Shown here: piece by piece, positions 6,811 through 12,432 of the stretch | Layout of the letters: each line of letters opens with the position of its first letter | How positions within the stretch are numbered: the first letter of the stretch is position 1 | NCBI GenBank assembly: GCA_964480945.1 | Contig: CAYZRX010000093.1 | Location: forward strand, 1-12,432 | Reading direction: 5' to 3' | DNA: 12,432 bases | Source of the DNA: VGWB01 sp964480945 | GTDB taxonomy: Bacteria > Bacteroidota > Ignavibacteria > UBA10030 | Notes under the pieces: model-generated | Seen by the model: only the letters and a program-made list of their open reading frames with translations | Told to the model about the DNA's origin: nothing | The model's database searches: none | Made by a program: the position numbers and the translations under genes

Positions 6811-8514
6811 TCAGAAATCCCGGGCGAGCGAGCGGAATCCGATGACGAGCGCGAATCCGGTCAGCGCGGCCGACAGTATCCCGACGAGCGTACCCGGCAC
6901 CACGATGCTCTGCATGTCGAACGGAAAGAAGAGGAACAACGATTGAAAGTACTGCGAGAGCGGAACGATGACGACGGACACGAGGACGAAGAGGTACACA
7001 AGCGACACGAGAAACGTCAGCGTCGCCCCTTGCGACGAAGCGACGCGAATGGGGTTCTTCTCCTGGTAGTTCGCGAAATAGCCGCCGAGCCCCAGGTTGA
7101 GCGCCACGAGCGTGACCGACACCCAGAAGGCGCTGAAGACGCCGAAGTACATCAGCAGCGGACGCCGCTCGCTGAGCCGCACGAAGGGATCGTTGGAGAA
7201 GATCGCGACCAGCAATGCTAGCAGCAGAACGAGGAGAAATCCCATCACGAATTTGACGACATAAACCTTTCTCATATCGACGGGGGCACTGAGCTGGGAC
7301 CAGAATGCCTGTCCTTCGAGACTGATGGCCGGGAAGACGAACCGGAGCGCGAGGGAGCACGAAAGAAAGCCGCCGAACGCGTAAAGGACCAGGTACGTCA
7401 GTGTCTGGATCTCCGTCACGCGGAGCGTCGGGTTCAGATTCCCCACGCTTATGGCAAACACCCCGACGAGCACGACCATGACCGCCAGATGAATCCACTG
7501 GCTCGCCTCACGGAAGAATTGGAAATACTCCTTCTTCAGCAGCGACTCCATCTGCGGCGAAAGGAGCGACGTCTTCCGAAAATCAAAGAGCTTTATCTTC
7601 CTCCCGGACTCCACTGTGTTGCTTCTGGCCTGGAACTCGAACGTGGCGAGCCAGCTTCGAAAGTAGAAACGATCCGCCACGAAGAGGACGATCATGAACG
7701 CGACCAGCGTGAACATCAGCAATTGCACGGCGCTGAGAAGCGCGAGGTTGGTTTCCCCCCTCGCCAGGAAGAACAAGACATCCGAGACCCAGTTGTTCGG
7801 CAGATACGAGAGGAAGCCCGACTCGAGCCCTCTGAAGTACGCATCGACGTTTCCCCCGAGAGCGCTCACCTCTTGGACTTGTTTGATCGGACTGGTGAAC
7901 TGAAAGAAGAGAACGACGATCCCGAGATACAGAACGGCCAAACCTCCCATGACCTTCCGGAAGCCCCATTTGCTCGCGACCTTCACGACCGACATGAGGA
8001 CGAGAACGGCAATGCACGCTGATAGGAACATGAAGGGAACAAGCACGAACACCATCACGCCGAGCAGCAGGTACCACGGATGTCCGAAGTATGTCCCGTA
8101 CCCGAGGAGGACCATCAACGCCACGAGGAAGAGCGTCGTGGAGCTGTAGAGGAAATTGTCCAAGAATTTCAGCACAAAGATCTGCGTGTACGGAACGGGT
8201 TTGGTCAACAGGTAGCCCACTTCGGACGACTTGTACAGCGTGGCGTAGGAAACAATGATGTTCCCGAGGTTGACGGACATGAAGAACACGAACAGAAGCA
8301 TCGAGATGAAGCGATGGAACAGGAAGAGGCCGATCCGCGTTTGATCGAGAACGAATTTGGTGAGTTCGAGCGAGAAGAGGTAGGCGATGACCGCGAACCC
8401 TCCGAAGACGAGAAGAGAGCCAAGCCCGCGCACAACCGTGACAACTTTCGGCTCGAAGGTCGCCTTGACGAACGCGATGAATTTGTACTTCAGGATGTGG
8501 AAGAAGATGCCCAT
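6811..8514 (-). CDS. ABC exporter permease (multi-spanning membrane protein)
   Basis: This is an integral inner-membrane protein of about 567 aa with roughly 12 hydrophobic segments, for example near residues 32-49, 67-89, 147-177, 259-280, 370-397, 418-439, 498-519 and 538-560. A soluble stretch lies at about 282-338. The motif SLEGQAFWSQLSAP at about 398-411, followed by a lysine and a new membrane helix, is typical of putative ABC-exporter permeases of the ABC_tran_2 type. With the ATPase encoded 38-47 nt upstream it should form an export transporter; the substrate cannot be read from the sequence. The start is either ATG at 8514 or TTG at 8523. The TTG has GAGGG 10 nt upstream, so it cannot be excluded, and it would add only MRS. 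Confidence 0.85.
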   Translation of the reverse strand: MGIFFHILKYKFIAFVKATFEPKVVTVVRGLGSLLVFGGFAVIAYLFSLELTKFVLDQTRIGLFLFHRFISMLLFVFFMSVNLGNIIVSYATLYKSSEVGYLLTKPVPYTQIFVLKFLDNFLYSSTTLFLVALMVLLGYGTYFGHPWYLLLGVMVFVLVPFMFLSACIAVLVLMSVVKVASKWGFRKVMGGLAVLYLGIVVLFFQFTSPIKQVQEVSALGGNVDAYFRGLESGFLSYLPNNWVSDVLFFLARGETNLALLSAVQLLMFTLVAFMIVLFVADRFYFRSWLATFEFQARSNTVESGRKIKLFDFRKTSLLSPQMESLLKKEYFQFFREASQWIHLAVMVVLVGVFAISVGNLNPTLRVTEIQTLTYLVLYAFGGFLSCSLALRFVFPAISLEGQAFWSQLSAPVDMRKVYVVKFVMGFLLVLLLALLVAIFSNDPFVRLSERRPLLMYFGVFSAFWVSVTLVALNLGLGGYFANYQEKNPIRVASSQGATLTFLVSLVYLFVLVSVVIVPLSQYFQSLFLFFPFDMQSIVVPGTLVGILSAALTGFALVIGFRSLARDF

Positions 8515-8561
8515 CGACCGCAACCGGGTTCATCCCTCGGGAAAGCAGAATGCACGTGATC

Positions 8562-9281
8562 TCATTTTGTCAATTCGAGGAAGACGGACTCGAACTTGCC
8601 GTCGTACTTCTGTTTGTACGTCTGCAGCTCGTTCTTAGTGCCGATGAAGACGAGGCGGCCGTCCTTGATGAAACCGATCCGATCGCAGAGCTCCTCAGCA
8701 ATGGGTAAGCTGTGGGTGGACATGAAAATGCTGACGCCTTCACTCACTTTCTTCCGGAGCGTCTCGCGCATGATCTTCGCACTCCGAGGGTCGAGCCCGA
8801 TCATCGGCTCGTCGATGATCACAACCTTCGGCTCGTGCACGAGCGCCGCAGCGATCGTCACGCGCTGCTTCATGCCCTGCGAGTAATCCTCCGTCCGTTT
8901 GTCCACCCAATCGCCGATCTCGAAATGCCCGATCAGCTCTTCGATCTTCTGCGCAATCGCCTTCTTCCCCATCCTATACAATCCACCGATGAAGTAGAGA
9001 AACTCACGGCCGGTGAGCTTGTCATACAGAAACGGCTGGTCCGGGACGTACGAGGTGCACATCTTTGCGTCCAGAGGGTTCTTGATAACGTCGTAGCCGC
9101 CGATGGCGATCGTTCCGGATGTCGGCGCGAAGAGGCCCGCCATCATCTTGATCGTCGTGGTCTTGCCCGCGCCGTTCGGGCCCAGGAAGCCAAAGAACTC
9201 CCCCTTCGGGACGGTGAGCGTGATGTCATCGACCGCCGTGAGACTGCCGAACTTCTTCGTCACATTGCGCAGTTCAATCAT
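8562..9281 (-). CDS. ABC transporter ATP-binding protein
   Basis: This is a 239-aa ATPase subunit of an ABC exporter. It shows Walker A GPNGAGKT at 34-41, a Q-loop in YVPDQPFLYDKLTG with Gln82, Walker B VVIIDEP at 153-159, D-loop GLD at 162-164 and the switch His190 in STH. The signature is YSQGM at 133-137 in place of LSGGQ, a variant common in ABC-2 type exporter ATPases. It starts at ATG 9281 with MIELRNVTKKFGSLTAV. The open frame extends further only through the assembly gap, and the extension is not protein-like. No Shine-Dalgarno is visible. The permease gene follows 38-47 nt after its stop. Confidence 0.93.
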   Translation of the reverse strand: MIELRNVTKKFGSLTAVDDITLTVPKGEFFGFLGPNGAGKTTTIKMMAGLFAPTSGTIAIGGYDVIKNPLDAKMCTSYVPDQPFLYDKLTGREFLYFIGGLYRMGKKAIAQKIEELIGHFEIGDWVDKRTEDYSQGMKQRVTIAAALVHEPKVVIIDEPMIGLDPRSAKIMRETLRKKVSEGVSIFMSTHSLPIAEELCDRIGFIKDGRLVFIGTKNELQTYKQKYDGKFESVFLELTK

Positions 9282-9303
9282 ACACGTGGCAAAACTTAGT
9301 GTC

Positions 9304-9329
9304 GAGTTTCCGGTTTCGAGTCTTGAGGT
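9304..9329. repeat. Heptad repeat bordering the left side of the gap
   Basis: Consecutive 7-nt units GAGTTTC, CGGTTTC, GAGTCTT and the start of a fourth (GAGGT) run directly into the Ns. The phase of 7 matches that of the array on the other side of the gap, but the consensus differs. With only three complete units this copy is weaker evidence by itself. Confidence 0.5.
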
Positions 9330-9429
9330 NNNNNNNNNNNNNNNNNNNNNNNNNNNNNNNNNNNNNNNNNNNNNNNNNNNNNNNNNNNNNNNNNNNNNNN
9401 NNNNNNNNNNNNNNNNNNNNNNNNNNNNN
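9330..9429. other. Assembly gap (100 Ns)
   Basis: Exactly 100 undetermined bases separate the guaA side from the ABC ATPase side. A round 100 is a common placeholder for a gap of unknown length. Both edges are low-complexity heptad repeat, which is a likely reason for the break. Whether a gene lies within cannot be told. Confidence 0.98.
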
Positions 9430-9430
9430 A

Positions 9431-9528
9431 CTTTCTCCTCCCATCTTCCATCTCCTGCATCACATCTCACACCCCATATCTCACATCTCACATCCCACAT
9501 CTCATTTCCGCCGTCTCCCGCCTCTCAC
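9431..9528. repeat. Degenerate tandem array of 7-nt units after guaA
   Basis: From 9431 the plus strand can be divided into fourteen units of 7 nt without any slip: CTTTCTC, CTCCCAT, CTTCCAT, CTCCTGC, ATCACAT, CTCACAC, CCCATAT, CTCACAT, CTCACAT, CCCACAT, CTCATTT, CCGCCGT, CTCCCGC, CTCTCAC. The consensus is close to CTCACAT, or ATGTGAG on the minus strand. The array runs into the guaA stop codon at 9525-9527 at one end and into the assembly gap at the other. I see no terminator or coding potential in it. Confidence 0.75.
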
Positions 9529-11075
9529 TCCCACTCGATCGTCGCAGGAGGCTTTGAGCTGATGTCGTAGACGACCCTGTTGATGCCGCGCAGTTCGTTG
9601 ATGATGCGGTTTGAAACCGTCGCGAGCACGTCGGGCGGTATCCGGGCCCAATCCGCCGTCATCCCGTCCACGCTGGTCACGGCCCGAAGGGCAACGGTGT
9701 ACTCATAGGTTCTGCCATCCCCCATCACCCCGACCGACCGGACGGGCAGCAGCACCACGAAGGCCTGCCAGATCTCGTTGTAGAGTCCGGCGTTCCTGAT
9801 TTCGTCGATGAAGATGTCATCCGCCTCGCGAAGCAAGTCGAGCTTTTCTCTTGTCAGATCGCCGAGAACCCTCACCGCAAGACCCGGCCCGGGGAACGGG
9901 TGGCGCTCGATCAAAGGCTCAGGCAGGCCGAGTTTTCTGCCCACCTCCCTTACCTCGTCCTTGAAGAGCTCCCGGAATGGCTCGATGAGTTTGAAGTTCA
10001 TCTTCTCGGGAAGCCCGCCGACGTTGTGATGTGTTTTGATCGTCACGGACGGACCTTTGAAGGAGGCCGACTCGATGACGTCAGGATAGAGCGTCCCCTG
10101 AGCAAGGAATTCAAATCCGTTGCCGCCGGAGATCTTTGCGGATTCGGTCTCGAAGACCTCGATGAAGGTGTTCCCGATGATCCGTCGTTTCTGCTCCGGA
10201 TCGTGCACACCCTTGAGTTTCGTGAGAAACGTCTCCGTCGCGTCAACGTAGGTGAGGTTGATGTGGAACGTCTTCCGGAACGTCTCGACGACCTTCTCGC
10301 TCTCCCCCTTCCGCATCAAGCCGTTATTGATGTGAATGCAGTGAAGCTGGTCCCCGACCGCTTCGTGCAGCATGACAGCGGCGACGGACGAATCTACACC
10401 GCCGCTCAGCGCGCACAGAACGCGCGAAGTACCCACCTTCTTCCGGATATCCCGAATCGTCTCCTCGATAAAGTGAGCCGACGTCCAGCCTCCTCTGGCC
10501 CCGCAAATCTTGAAAAGAAAGTTCGAGAGGATTTTCTTTCCATCCGGCGTATGAGCAACCTCCGGATGAAACTGCACGCCGAAGATCCTCCTCGCGGGAT
10601 TGCGGATCGCGCAGATCGGAGCGTTCTCCGTGTGAGCGATCGGCTCGAAGCCGGCAGGAATCTGGCTGAGGGCATCACCGTGGCTCATCCAGACGGTGGT
10701 AGAGCCATCCAGCCCCTGAAAGAGGTCGTCTCCGTTGTCGATGCTCAGATCAGCTTTGCCGAATTCCCTCCGCGCCGATGGGTCGACTTTGCCGCCGAGC
10801 TGATCTGCAATAAGCTGAAGTCCGTAGCAGATGCCGAGGACCGGGATGCCCAGTTCAAAGACCTTCGGAGAAGGCTTCGGCGCGCCCTGGTCATAGACGC
10901 TCGACGGCCCGCCGGAGAGGATGATCCCTGTTGGACGAAGAGATTTGATCTTTTCGATGGGGATACTAAACGGATGGATCTCAGAGTAGACGCCGAGTTC
11001 CCGCACCTTTCGTGCGATCAGCTGTGTGTATTGCGCGCCGAAATCGAGAACGAGGATGAACTCGGAATGCTGCAT
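9525..11075 (-). CDS. guaA: GMP synthase (glutamine-hydrolysing)
   Basis: GuaA converts XMP to GMP with ATP and glutamine, the last step of guanine nucleotide synthesis. The 516-aa protein is of normal length. The class I glutamine amidotransferase domain comes first (about 6-195), with nucleophile Cys83 in GICYGLQ and partners His170 and Glu172 in VQFHPEV. The ATP-pyrophosphatase domain follows with the P-loop SGGVDSS at 224-230, and the C-terminal dimerisation domain ends in KPPATIEWE, the usual GuaA terminus. I start at ATG 11075; a TTG two codons upstream is in frame but less likely. There is no Shine-Dalgarno, and a possible promoter lies so close that the message could be leaderless. 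A heptad repeat array begins at its stop codon. Confidence 0.97.
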   Translation of the reverse strand: MQHSEFILVLDFGAQYTQLIARKVRELGVYSEIHPFSIPIEKIKSLRPTGIILSGGPSSVYDQGAPKPSPKVFELGIPVLGICYGLQLIADQLGGKVDPSARREFGKADLSIDNGDDLFQGLDGSTTVWMSHGDALSQIPAGFEPIAHTENAPICAIRNPARRIFGVQFHPEVAHTPDGKKILSNFLFKICGARGGWTSAHFIEETIRDIRKKVGTSRVLCALSGGVDSSVAAVMLHEAVGDQLHCIHINNGLMRKGESEKVVETFRKTFHINLTYVDATETFLTKLKGVHDPEQKRRIIGNTFIEVFETESAKISGGNGFEFLAQGTLYPDVIESASFKGPSVTIKTHHNVGGLPEKMNFKLIEPFRELFKDEVREVGRKLGLPEPLIERHPFPGPGLAVRVLGDLTREKLDLLREADDIFIDEIRNAGLYNEIWQAFVVLLPVRSVGVMGDGRTYEYTVALRAVTSVDGMTADWARIPPDVLATVSNRIINELRGINRVVYDISSKPPATIEWE

Positions 11076-11078
11076 ATG

Positions 11079-11109
11079 CAAATATAGGAAACATCTGCTT
11101 CATTCGAAA
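11079..11109 (-). promoter_or_regulatory. Possible guaA promoter of Bacteroidetes type
   Basis: On the minus strand TTTC (11109-11106) is followed after 19 nt by TATATTTG (11086-11079), close to the Bacteroidetes pattern TTTG-N19-TAnnTTTG. Transcription would then begin around the ATG at 11075. The match is short and other genes here use a classical sigma70 pattern, so this is tentative. Confidence 0.35.
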
Positions 11110-11233
11110 GGGTTGAATCAATGGGACTCTCCAGCGAAGGGATCCGACGGGTCGGGAAGAATGAGCTCGCGAGTTGGGGGGACAGAAAGACACTGCAACG
11201 GGTGTGGGATTTCGGGAACTTGGTGGAGTGAGA
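11082..11233. other. Intergenic region between guaA and the orphan lipoprotein genes
   Basis: About 195 nt lie between the guaA start and the next stop codon at 11271, including hairpin repeat copy A at 11234-11259. The stretch 11110-11233 holds short G-rich runs (such as TTGGGGGGACAG near 11175) but no convincing gene, RNA or terminator. Frames that read through it are short and not protein-like. Confidence 0.5.
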
Positions 11234-11259
11234 GTCAACCACCAAGGTGACGGTCAATT
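11234..11259. repeat. Hairpin repeat, copy A
   Basis: This 26-nt copy matches copy B (11848-11873) at 23 of 26 positions without gaps; both share CCAAGGTGACGGTCA. GTCA at 11234-11237 pairs with TGAC at 11248-11251, and CC with GG inside. It lies 11 nt beyond the stop codon of the PepSY-like lipoprotein gene, on the 3' side of that gene. Confidence 0.7.
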
Positions 11260-11270
11260 TTCTGTTGTGC

Positions 11271-11828
11271 CTAATATGAGTACTTTCCGGTAACAGCACC
11301 GGTATTTGCATCAATCGTCAGAGTGAGGAACTTGCTCCTATCTGCTTTTGAAAGATAGGTTATGTACCAATACGTCGTCGGATTTGGGACGACGGGTTCA
11401 CCGAGGGCTGCCGAGATCGTGTAACTTGGGTTGTGGGTTCTGAAGTCGGAGCCGCCATTCTTTTCAGCGACCATGAGCGCGACGTCGCTGTCGAACCACT
11501 CGTGAGTAACGACTGCAGCCCCGATCTTCAACGATGAAGTACTGTCGAATGCGATCGCAGTAGATGTGGAATGAAAACAGTACGTGGTCGGCGGCATTTC
11601 AGTTGTCGCTACATAATCATAATACCAGGTTCCTGAAGTGCCGTCCCAGTGCACATCATCGCTTCTGATCGTCTGCAGCCGCAACCCCTTGTCATACGAA
11701 TCGGCAAACGAGTCTACGGCCCGAAAATAGTACGCCGCTGTTATCCCGCCGCCGACTCTTGAATCAAGCCCTTGATCGCACCCGACCCAAAGAAAGAAAG
11801 CGGCGAAAAATAGGCATCTGTTTCTCAT
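11271..11828 (-). CDS. Putative lipoprotein with PepSY-like C-terminus
   Basis: This is a 185-aa predicted envelope protein of unknown function. The N-terminus MRNRCLFFAAFFLWVGC is a signal sequence with a probable lipidated Cys17; Trp at -3 makes the lipobox imperfect. The end (WYITYLSKADRSKFLTLTI followed by DANTGAVTG) resembles the strand pattern of PepSY-type domains, often inhibitory or chaperone-like, but the match is only by eye. The start was set at the ATG 11828 because AGGA lies 5 nt upstream; another ATG two codons earlier lacks such a site. It follows the small cysteine-rich lipoprotein gene by 44 nt, with hairpin repeat copy B between them and copy A just after its stop. Confidence 0.75.
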   Translation of the reverse strand: MRNRCLFFAAFFLWVGCDQGLDSRVGGGITAAYYFRAVDSFADSYDKGLRLQTIRSDDVHWDGTSGTWYYDYVATTEMPPTTYCFHSTSTAIAFDSTSSLKIGAAVVTHEWFDSDVALMVAEKNGGSDFRTHNPSYTISAALGEPVVPNPTTYWYITYLSKADRSKFLTLTIDANTGAVTGKYSY

Positions 11829-11841
11829 CGGCATCCTGTAC

Positions 11842-11873
11842 GTGATCGTCAGCCTCCAAGGTGACGGTCACTT
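11842..11873. repeat. Hairpin repeat, copy B
   Basis: This is the best-folded copy. GTGA (11842-11845) pairs with TCAC (11868-11871), CGTCA (11847-11851) with TGACG (11862-11866), and CCT with AGG around a CCA loop, with one mismatch and one bulge. It nearly fills the 44-nt gap between the two lipoprotein genes and touches the stop codon at 11873-11875. No T-tract follows, so it is not a standard terminator. It could stabilise the upstream message or be a REP-like mobile repeat. Confidence 0.75.
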
Positions 11874-12232
11874 CATCTCGTCCTTGAGTCACGCCAGATT
11901 AGGACTTCGTTCGTCCGCTCCTGGAAAAAATCGGGACAGCGGCCATCGCCGTGCCCGGCGAATCCTCCATCCGGCGCGCAGATCACGTTAGCTTTCGAAT
12001 CATACAGAACGCTGAACTGATCGCAACACTGCGGTGGGACGTAGTAGACCGCCTCTCCTTTGTACTGATACCTCCATATCGACTGCGGCGGATTGCCGGG
12101 GGGAGCGTTCTGAAACTGCAAGATCAGCTGATCAACCCAGGGCGGATTACCTGAACCATCAAGCGATCCGATGTCGGAGCACCCGCACGCCCACACAAAG
12201 AAAATCACTACAGTTGCCTTGATGATCTTCAT
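11873..12232 (-). CDS. Small cysteine-rich lipoprotein of unknown function
   Basis: This is a 119-aa predicted lipoprotein. The N-terminus MKIIKATVVIFFVWACGC carries two possible lipidated cysteines, Cys16 and Cys18. The mature domain has PPWVDQLILQFQ, then NPPQSIWRYQYKGEAVYYVP, a Cys-Cys pair (69-70) in QCCDQFSVLYD, Cys85 in ICAPDGGF and Cys99 in GDGRCPDF, ending with EVLIWRD. I associate this pattern with small Bacteroidota lipoproteins, probably the family listed as DUF6970, but I cannot confirm the number. The four mature cysteines could form two disulfides in the periplasm. No strong Shine-Dalgarno precedes the ATG. It is the first of two lipoprotein genes in the same direction. Confidence 0.78.
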   Translation of the reverse strand: MKIIKATVVIFFVWACGCSDIGSLDGSGNPPWVDQLILQFQNAPPGNPPQSIWRYQYKGEAVYYVPPQCCDQFSVLYDSKANVICAPDGGFAGHGDGRCPDFFQERTNEVLIWRDSRTR

Positions 12233-12266
12233 GATTCAGCTCGCTTCTTCTGACTGCAGTTTTCTC

Positions 12267-12300
12267 CAGTGAATATCAGCCTGTAGGCTGACGTGACTCT
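12267..12300. repeat. Hairpin repeat, copy C (diverged)
   Basis: TCAGCCT (12276-12282) and AGGCTGA (12285-12291) form a perfect 7-bp stem with a 2-nt spacer. The left part follows the pattern GTGA-N3-TCAGCCT seen in copy B, and the right part keeps TGACG. It lies about 45 nt upstream of the cysteine-rich lipoprotein start. Confidence 0.5.
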
Positions 12301-12354
12301 CGAGCACCGCTCACTCGAGTACAGAGCCAACGCTGATCTGCTACTTCACTCGAG
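12299..12354. repeat. Three CTCGAG palindromes in 56 bp
   Basis: CTCGAG occurs at 12299-12304, 12314-12319 and 12349-12354, and the last two belong to an 8-nt direct repeat CACTCGAG. There is no gene in this stretch. It may be chance or a protein-binding cluster. Confidence 0.35.
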
Positions 12355-12356
12355 AA

Positions 12357-12379
12357 CCTCACCCTAGCCCTCTCCTAAG
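12357..12379. repeat. Half of a CCCTCACCCTAGCCCTCTCC-type palindromic repeat
   Basis: CCTCACCCTAGCCCTCTCC (12357-12375) matches a sequence type that is common as one arm of intergenic palindromic repeats in many bacteria, where it is followed by GGAGAGGG. Here the second arm is missing and an insertion-sequence-like end begins at 12380. Confidence 0.55.
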
Positions 12380-12432
12380 TGTACAGACTGGAGACATGCT
12401 TAACACTTGTTCGGGGACATAGTTTACACTTT
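12380..12432. mobile_element. Terminus of an IS481-like insertion sequence (cut by window edge)
   Basis: The last 53 bases begin with TGTACAG and hold two 19-nt direct repeats, GGAGACATGCTTAACACTT (12390-12408) and GGGGACATAGTTTACACTT (12413-12431), alike at 15 of 19 positions with a period of 23. Such ends, starting with TGT and carrying tandem GGNGACAT...ACACTT boxes, are what I recall from IS481-type elements, where they would bind the transposase. The transposase gene is not in the window, so the family is an inference. Confidence 0.6.

Noticed and set aside
9282..9500. Extension of the ABC ATPase frame through the Ns
   Set aside because: It translates the gap and the heptad repeat; the domain begins normally at MIELRNVTKKF.
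9431..9528. CRISPR array
   Set aside because: Units are only 7 nt and directly adjacent, with no spacers; no cas genes are present.
9900..11087. Long plus-strand open frame (395 codons) opposite guaA
   Set aside because: It is antisense to a fully conserved GuaA, has a composition unlike a folded protein, and arises from the codon use of the real gene.

Overview
This is a gene-dense chromosomal window, moderately GC-rich by eye, from a Gram-negative bacterium. Lipoprotein signals, an LpoA-like receptor, a periplasmic LysM protein and a small cysteine-rich lipoprotein of a type I associate with Bacteroidota suggest the Bacteroidota/Ignavibacteria/Chlorobi group. That assignment is an inference, as no rRNA is present. 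Almost every gene lies on the minus strand; only the truncated mazG at the left edge is on the plus strand. A run of 100 Ns (9330-9429) marks a scaffold gap, so linkage across it depends on the assembly.

Left part (1-3041): mazG, lacking its N-terminus, converges on phoH and the two overlap by 8 bp. Upstream of phoH is a strong intrinsic-terminator-like hairpin. Then comes a two-gene envelope unit, a small coiled-coil lipoprotein followed by a secreted coiled-coil/LysM protein, driven by a clear sigma70-type promoter at 3013-3041.

Middle part (3114-9281): five genes in one direction, in transcription order an ABC ATPase, its multi-spanning exporter permease, a cytoplasmic TPR protein, an LpoA-like TPR plus periplasmic-binding-fold protein, and radC. 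The short gaps (38, 37 and 7 nt, then an ATGA overlap) suggest one transcription unit that joins an exporter to an envelope protein pair and a JAMM-fold protein.

Right part (9282-12432): a degenerate array of 7-nt units lies directly after guaA and borders the gap; a second set with another consensus lies on the other side of the gap. guaA (GMP synthase) may have a leaderless message. Two orphan lipoprotein genes follow, interleaved with three copies of a small hairpin repeat. The window ends in a palindromic-type intergenic repeat that seems to be interrupted by the terminus of an IS481-like element, whose body lies outside the window.

Most of the window is housekeeping and envelope genes. 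I did not find a convincing new defence or biosynthetic system. The most unusual signals are the heptad arrays, the hairpin repeat family around the orphan lipoproteins, the insertion-sequence end inside a palindromic repeat, and the hairpin in front of phoH.
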